A stretch of DNA of 9,937 nucleotides from Planctomycetota bacterium (GTDB lineage: Bacteria > Planctomycetota > UBA8108): assembly GCA_022451445.1 (NCBI GenBank), contig JAKUSY010000079.1:1-9937 (forward strand). The letters run 5' to 3'. The first letter of the stretch is position 1, and every line of letters begins with the position of its first letter. The notes beneath the pieces were generated by a model that ran no database searches, was not told where the DNA came from, and saw nothing but the letters and a program-made list of their open reading frames with translations. Below, one piece after another: positions 6,475 to 9,937 of this stretch. A program made the translations under genes and the position numbers.

Positions 6475-7083
6475 TCAGCCGAGCCGTGAGAGAGCGGCTG
6501 CCGGTTCAAGCCCGGGCCCGGCGGCTCTGGCGCAATAGGCGAGCCGGCGCCCGGGATCGTCCTCGCGTTCGACCGAGCACCCCTCATCGCCGTAGAGAGC
6601 GGCGAGGACTTCCTCTACTGTCGGACGAACCAGGGCGTCCATCTCATCGTTGTTGGGAACCAACAGCCGATCGTTGAATGCGATATCGAGCTCTCCGTAG
6701 AGGATCGTCACTCCCCGGGGAAATTCTTTTTCTCCAGCCAGGCGCTGGAATTTTTCCAGCGCGCTGACCAGGACAGAGCGCAGCCGTGCGCCGAGGTCTC
6801 CCTCGAGGCCCTTGCGGCTGGCGTAGAGGAGGCCGGCCCAGCCGCCGGCGCGGTCTTCACCCGTTCCCCTGGAAAAATCGACTCCCAGCTGCCAGCGTTT
6901 GCTCACGAGGATGATGCTGGGCGCCTCCGGCACATGGCTGTAGTCCGCCAGGTCGAGGATTTCTTCTCCCTCCTCCAGCCTCCAGCGGCTGAAGATATTC
7001 AGCAGGGCGTCCCAGTCGGCATCGGCGGGGGCGTCGATGCCGAACTTGACATTGATTTTCTGGAGATCCGGAACGGTTGTCAT
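6475..7083 (-). CDS. Conserved-looking hypothetical protein, unknown function
   Basis: A 202-aa cytoplasmic-looking protein with no signal peptide or membrane segment. I cannot assign it to a named family, but the order of elements resembles an uncharacterised family I recall only loosely: KINVKFGIDAP near the N-terminus, then FSRWRLEEGEEILDLADYSHVPEAPSI read as two parts (residues 31-41 and 42-56), WAGLLYASRKGLEGDLGARL (82-101), and FNDRLLVPNNDEMDALVRP (136-154) followed by VEEVLAALYG. The mix of alternating strands and helices with charged surfaces suggests a small alpha/beta domain. The last 15 or so residues are low-complexity (Ala/Gly/Leu/Pro) and probably disordered. The ATG at 7081-7083 is the only start after the in-frame stop at 7117-7119. 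No Shine-Dalgarno precedes it. The gene ends about 130 bp before the propeller gene on the same strand and is divergent from the serine hydrolase. Confidence 0.72.
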   Translation of the reverse strand: MTTVPDLQKINVKFGIDAPADADWDALLNIFSRWRLEEGEEILDLADYSHVPEAPSIILVSKRWQLGVDFSRGTGEDRAGGWAGLLYASRKGLEGDLGARLRSVLVSALEKFQRLAGEKEFPRGVTILYGELDIAFNDRLLVPNNDEMDALVRPTVEEVLAALYGDEGCSVEREDDPGRRLAYCARAAGPGLEPAAALSRLG

Positions 7084-7091
7084 AGTCCGGA

Positions 7092-7120
7092 AGATTAGAG
7101 CAAAAAAGCCTCCTGTTCAA
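7092..7120 (-). promoter_or_regulatory. Possible promoter giving a leaderless mRNA for the 202-aa protein
   Basis: On the minus strand TTGAAC (7120-7115) and TAATCT (7097-7092) are separated by exactly 17 bp, matching the -35 box at 4 of 6 and the -10 box at 3 of 6 positions. The -10 box ends only 8 nt before the ATG, so transcription would begin at or next to the start codon. This agrees with the lack of a Shine-Dalgarno. The AGGAGG inside the spacer (7114-7109) is 25 nt from the ATG and too far to serve it. Confidence 0.35.
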
Positions 7121-7148
7121 GCGGCAGAAGGCCGGCCGTTCTTCATTC

Positions 7149-7178
7149 GGGAGGGGTTTAGGGGGTACTATGGGGGGG
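7149..7178 (+). promoter_or_regulatory. Four-run G-quadruplex motif upstream of the serine hydrolase
   Basis: Runs of 3, 4, 5 and 7 guanines (7149-7151, 7153-7156, 7161-7165, 7172-7178) are separated by loops A, TTTA and TACTAT. This satisfies the standard G3+N1-7 rule on the coding strand, 11 bp before the ribosome binding site. The last loop, TACTAT (7166-7171), also resembles a -10 box (4 of 6), and TTCATT (7142-7147) lies 18 bp upstream as a poor -35. The motif is plain in the sequence; any regulatory action is inferred. Confidence 0.5.
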
Positions 7179-7189
7179 CTTTTATTCAC

Positions 7190-7197
7190 GGAGGGAG
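7190..7197 (+). promoter_or_regulatory. Strong ribosome binding site of the serine hydrolase
   Basis: GGAGGGAG with core GGAGG at 7190-7194 lies six bases before the ATG at 7201. It is the strongest Shine-Dalgarno in the window and fixes the start, which also begins a clear signal peptide. Confidence 0.8.
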
Positions 7198-7200
7198 ATT

Positions 7201-8379
7201 ATGAAAAGGCTGCTGGCGCCTAAGGGGCTCTTGTTGAGCGTGGTATTCTCCATTTTGCTGACGGGCGTCCGGGCCGAGGAGCCTGGGGCAGCCTCGCGCC
7301 CGGGCAAGGGTAAGCTCTACTTTCCCCCCGCAAAGGGCGAGTGGGAGAAGGTCGACCCGGCCCGGTCCGGCTGGGACCGCGCGAAGCTGGAGTCGGCGCT
7401 CGATTTGGCAGGCCAGCGGAAGTCCTCGGCGGTGGTCATCCTCTACCGCGGCCGGCTCCTTGCCGAGCGGTATTGGGAGCTCCCGGCGAAGCCGACGGAT
7501 GAGAAGGGCAGGCTGAACCGGTACTTCCACATGAGCCACGGCAGGGGCTCGGGCGGCCGGATCATCGAGGACGTCGCATCGGCGCAGAAGAGCGTCGTTT
7601 CGCTGCTGGTGGGGATTGCTCAGCATAAGGGCCTGCTGAAGATCAGCGACCGGGTCGACAAGCATCTCGGGGAGGGCTGGTCAAAGGCTACCCGCGAGCA
7701 GGAAGCGAAGATCACCCTGCGCGACCTCCTCACCATGAGCAGCGGCCTCAAGGACAACCTCGAGTACGAGGCGTCGCCGGGCAGAAAGTGGAAATACAAT
7801 ACCAGCGCCTATTCGCGCTCTCTCGAGGTGGTCGCGAAGGCCTCGGGCATGACACCCAACGAGCTGACGAAGAAATGGCTCACGGCCCCGCTGGGGATGG
7901 TCGACTCCCGCTGGATCGAGAGGGCCTGGATCAGGAAGCGTCCGACGGCGAACACGCTGGGTTTTGCGACCACGGCCCGTGACCTGGCGCGCGTCGGGTT
8001 GATGGCGCTGGCGGGCGGAACCTGGGAAGGCCGGGTCATCGTGGCGGATAAGAGGTACCTGGGGGATTCAGTGAAACCTTCGCAGAAGATGAATCCCGCC
8101 TACGGTTACCTGTGGTGGCTGAACAGCTCGGCGAGGGTGGTGGCTTCCAATGGTGAACGCAGGACCCGGATCCTGGTCCCCACGGCGCCGCCCGATCTCT
8201 TCGCCGCCCAGGGGGCCCTCGGGCGCAGGCTCTGGGTGGTTCCCAGCCTCGGTATTGTCGCCACCCGCCTGGGGGACGATCCCAGGGCAAGCGGCAGTGG
8301 AGATTTTGATCGCCTGTTCTGGAAGGCCATTGTCGAGGCGGCTCCAAAGGCCGGTGCTGGTTCGGGGCCGAAGGACTGA
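7201..8379 (+). CDS. Secreted serine hydrolase, beta-lactamase/esterase family
   Basis: A 392-aa exported protein of the class C beta-lactamase-like family (PF00144), which includes D-aminopeptidases, esterases and penicillin-binding proteins. A basic start and hydrophobic stretch (MKRLLAPKGLLLSVVFSILL) form a signal peptide, probably cut after VRA (residue 25). The nucleophile motif SxxK is SAQK (127-130), just after IIEDVA. ITLRDLLTMSSGL (171-183) is the conserved segment that follows. The second motif reads YNT (199-201) in KWKYNTSAY, in place of the YxN/YxS of true beta-lactamases. The third (HxG/KTG) appears as AQG in LFAAQGALGRRLWVVPSLG. GYLWWLN is a further family landmark. These variants are common in non-lactamase relatives, so antibiotic resistance should not be inferred. 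It is divergent from the 202-aa gene and convergent with the reductase, 8 bp away, so it is probably transcribed alone. Confidence 0.92.
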   Translation: MKRLLAPKGLLLSVVFSILLTGVRAEEPGAASRPGKGKLYFPPAKGEWEKVDPARSGWDRAKLESALDLAGQRKSSAVVILYRGRLLAERYWELPAKPTDEKGRLNRYFHMSHGRGSGGRIIEDVASAQKSVVSLLVGIAQHKGLLKISDRVDKHLGEGWSKATREQEAKITLRDLLTMSSGLKDNLEYEASPGRKWKYNTSAYSRSLEVVAKASGMTPNELTKKWLTAPLGMVDSRWIERAWIRKRPTANTLGFATTARDLARVGLMALAGGTWEGRVIVADKRYLGDSVKPSQKMNPAYGYLWWLNSSARVVASNGERRTRILVPTAPPDLFAAQGALGRRLWVVPSLGIVATRLGDDPRASGSGDFDRLFWKAIVEAAPKAGAGSGPKD

Positions 8380-8387
8380 GGGGCCGC

Positions 8388-9937
8388 CTACTTCACCTGC
8401 GAGCCGGCCATGCGGCTGTAGAGGATGTGGGCCTCCTCGATGAAGAGGTTGGACTCCTCGACTCTCTGGCGGGAGCGCTCGGGCGAGACCTCCTCGCCTC
8501 CCTCGGCGTGGGCCTTGCCGTAGTATTCGGCTACACCGATGAGGAACTCTCCGGTGTCGATGAAGTGCTTTTTGAATTCGGAGTGGGTGTCATAGTTGTC
8601 CGACAGCAGCAGTCCCCGGGTTGAGAGCAGGCCATCGGCCGCCTTCTCCATCCCCTCGAAAGACACCCTGGCGGCGTCCTGGTTTTTCTCAGCCTCGAGA
8701 TGCAGGGACGCTTCGAAGATCATCCGCTCGGCGTCATCGAGCATGAACTCCGCCTGGTCGACCATCTCGCCGGCGCACTCGCCCTTGCCGACCTCCTTGA
8801 TGTATTCCCACGGCTGGCGGTTGTCGAAGAAGTCGGCCTCGCTCTCGCCCACCTCGCTGAATTCCTCGAGATCCTCGTGGATCCTGGCCTTTCCCAGACG
8901 TGCCATGCAATCGCGGAAGGACTCACCTTCCTGCTTCTCGCTGTCGTAGATGCCGGTCAGCTTGCGAATAACCTCCGGCGCCCTGCGGGCGGGCACCTTG
9001 GCGACCATCAGCCCGTAGGAGTCGGCGTTGTTCTCGGCGGTACCGCCGAGGATCACCTGGAACAGCGGCGCCACCCGGCCCGATTTTCTTTTCGAGGTGC
9101 CGAAGAAGCCGATGTTGGCGATGTGGTGCTGCGCACAGGAGTTGAAGCAGCCGCTGATCTTGATCGTGATGTCGTCGCGCAGGCCACCAGCGCCGTCACC
9201 CATCCCCTTCCCGGTCACGGCATCCTGGATGAATTGCCGGTGCAGTACGCCCGCGAGTCCGCGCGAGGAGGCTATTCCGAGCTTGCAGGAATCGGTTCCC
9301 GGGCAGGCCGTGATGTCGGCGACGCTGTCGGCGAGCGGAGCGGTCAGCCGCAGGCGGTCGAGATCCCTGTAGAGGGGGGGCAGGTCCTCGTTCGATACCC
9401 AGCGCAGCAGAAGGTTCTGGGGGACCGTGGCCCGGATGGTGTCCTTGATGTACTTGCGCGAGAGTGTTCCCACGCCGCGAAGCTGGTCAGCGGTGAGATC
9501 TCCCAGGGCCAGCGAGACGGTCACCATGGAGTAGCCGTCCTGCCCCTGGGCGCGGACATTGTGGCGATGCCAGATCTTGAAACTCTCGTCGAGCTCCGGG
9601 GACTCCAGGTCGAGCTCGGAGGGAGGCTTCAGGGCCTCCTCCTTCTGCGCGTGGGCCTCCCCCATGATTTTTTCGCGCAGAGTGTCTTCGGGCAGCCGGT
9701 CGAGCTCTTCCTCGATGTTCTTTCGGAACTCATCGACGCCGAGGCTGGCGACGAGGAATTTCATCCGCGCCCTGGCGCGCTGTTTTTTCTCGCCCAGCCT
9801 GGCGAAGACCCGGGCGATCGCCTGGGCATGGGGATGCATCTCGTCGGCGGGATCGAAATCGCTGTTGAGCTGGGCCTGGTGCGGCACGGCTCCGAGCCCG
9901 CCGCCGACGTAGACCGTGAAGCCCTCGACCTCTTCAC
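8388..9937 (-). CDS. Nitrite/sulfite reductase, siroheme [4Fe-4S] type (5' end missing)
   Basis: The 515 C-terminal residues of an assimilatory-type reductase that performs six-electron reduction of sulfite to sulfide or nitrite to ammonium in the cytoplasm. The frame is open to the right edge; a GTG at 9887 lies inside the conserved VGGGLGAVPHQ stretch and is not the start. By comparison with E. coli SiR hemoprotein, about 200 N-terminal residues are missing. The fragment holds the end of the first NIR_SIR half, then the second ferredoxin-like half (about 9560-9340) and the cluster-binding half. Four cysteines in CPGTDSC (codons 9305-9285) and CFNSC (9149-9135) give the C-x5-C and C-x3-C pattern that binds [4Fe-4S] and siroheme. 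After the catalytic part, about 130 residues (8391-8800) form a mostly helical extension beginning near GECAGEMV. Whether sulfite or nitrite is the substrate cannot be decided from these motifs. It converges on the serine hydrolase. Confidence 0.93.
   Translation of the reverse strand, partial: EEVEGFTVYVGGGLGAVPHQAQLNSDFDPADEMHPHAQAIARVFARLGEKKQRARARMKFLVASLGVDEFRKNIEEELDRLPEDTLREKIMGEAHAQKEEALKPPSELDLESPELDESFKIWHRHNVRAQGQDGYSMVTVSLALGDLTADQLRGVGTLSRKYIKDTIRATVPQNLLLRWVSNEDLPPLYRDLDRLRLTAPLADSVADITACPGTDSCKLGIASSRGLAGVLHRQFIQDAVTGKGMGDGAGGLRDDITIKISGCFNSCAQHHIANIGFFGTSKRKSGRVAPLFQVILGGTAENNADSYGLMVAKVPARRAPEVIRKLTGIYDSEKQEGESFRDCMARLGKARIHEDLEEFSEVGESEADFFDNRQPWEYIKEVGKGECAGEMVDQAEFMLDDAERMIFEASLHLEAEKNQDAARVSFEGMEKAADGLLSTRGLLLSDNYDTHSEFKKHFIDTGEFLIGVAEYYGKAHAEGGEEVSPERSRQRVEESNLFIEEAHILYSRMAGSQVK
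8391..8800 (-). other. Helical, HEPN-like C-terminal extension of the reductase
   Basis: The last 130 or so residues of the reductase lie beyond the siroheme-binding fold. They start near PWEYIKEVGKGECAGEMV and run through several amphipathic helices rich in Ala, Glu and Leu (AEFMLDDAERMIFEASLHL, DAARVSFEGMEKAADGLLS, SRQRVEESNLFIEEAHILYS). I recall similar tails on nitrite/sulfite reductases of planctomycetes and Bacteroidota and take the fold as HEPN-like. The R-x4-6-H motif of HEPN ribonucleases is not evident, so an RNase role is unlikely; binding or assembly is more plausible. The boundary is approximate. Confidence 0.5.

Noticed and set aside
6387..6587. A 66-codon minus-strand frame between the 202-aa gene and the propeller gene
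   Set aside because: It overlaps the 3' end of the 202-aa gene in another frame, is Pro/Arg/Ser-rich and has no supporting features. I see no gene in the 127-bp gap 6348-6474, and no convincing promoter pair either.
8360..8410. Bidirectional terminator between the hydrolase and the reductase
   Set aside because: Only 4-bp GGCC self-complementary pairs and no T-run on either strand.
9885..9887. GTG at 9887 as the start of the reductase
   Set aside because: Frame stays open to the edge and the residues upstream (FTVYVGGGLGAVPHQ) are family-conserved, so the gene continues beyond the window.
1..9937. A defence system, mobile element or biosynthetic cluster
   Set aside because: No nuclease, transposase, integrase, toxin-antitoxin pair, CRISPR repeat or assembly-line enzyme was found. 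EVE and HEPN-like modules can occur in defence loci, but here neither has such neighbours.

Overview
This window is a GC-rich piece of a bacterial chromosome that reads as a planctomycete or close PVC relative. The inference rests on gene content: a very large secreted PQQ-type beta-propeller protein with an embedded methyltransferase-like domain, a secreted DUF6807 ('PmoA-like') protein, a Gfo/Idh/MocA oxidoreductase of the GGGQGSFIG type, and a siroheme nitrite/sulfite reductase with a C-terminal helical extension. No phylogenetic marker is present, so the assignment is an inference. Nothing points to a plasmid, phage, integron, insertion sequence, CRISPR array, tRNA or rRNA.

Layout, left to right. 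1-144 (-) is the N-terminus of a Gfo/Idh/MocA oxidoreductase cut by the window edge. A 200-bp divergent spacer follows, with a possible dinB promoter. 345-1592 (+) is DNA polymerase IV (dinB), starting at GTG. It runs tail-to-tail, 11 bp apart, into a three-gene minus-strand cluster. In transcription order this is the 995-aa secreted propeller/methyltransferase-like protein (6347-3360), a secreted DUF6807 protein (3270-2029) and a small EVE-domain protein (2011-1604). A possible terminator for this cluster lies inside the 3' end of dinB. 6475-7083 (-) is a 202-aa protein of unknown function with no Shine-Dalgarno but a promoter-like element ending 8 nt before its ATG. A 117-bp divergent spacer follows, carrying a four-run G-quadruplex motif just upstream of a secreted serine hydrolase of the beta-lactamase/esterase family (7201-8379, +). 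That gene converges, 8 bp apart, on the 3' part of an assimilatory-type nitrite/sulfite reductase (8388 to the right edge, -).

How the genes fit together. The two exported proteins of the minus-strand cluster look like envelope or periplasmic parts of the carbohydrate/organic-matter gene sets common in planctomycetes; the oxidoreductase at the left edge may belong to the same kind of physiology. DinB and the EVE protein both touch nucleic acids but are convergent, so they are not co-transcribed. The sulfite/nitrite reductase is a separate assimilation function whose operon lies off the right edge.

I do not see a clearly new multi-gene system. The points most worth checking are the methyltransferase-like fold inside an exported propeller protein, the G-quadruplex motif at the hydrolase start, the possible leaderless gene at 7083, and the helical extension on the reductase. 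The many long open frames opposite the real genes are what high GC produces and are not called.
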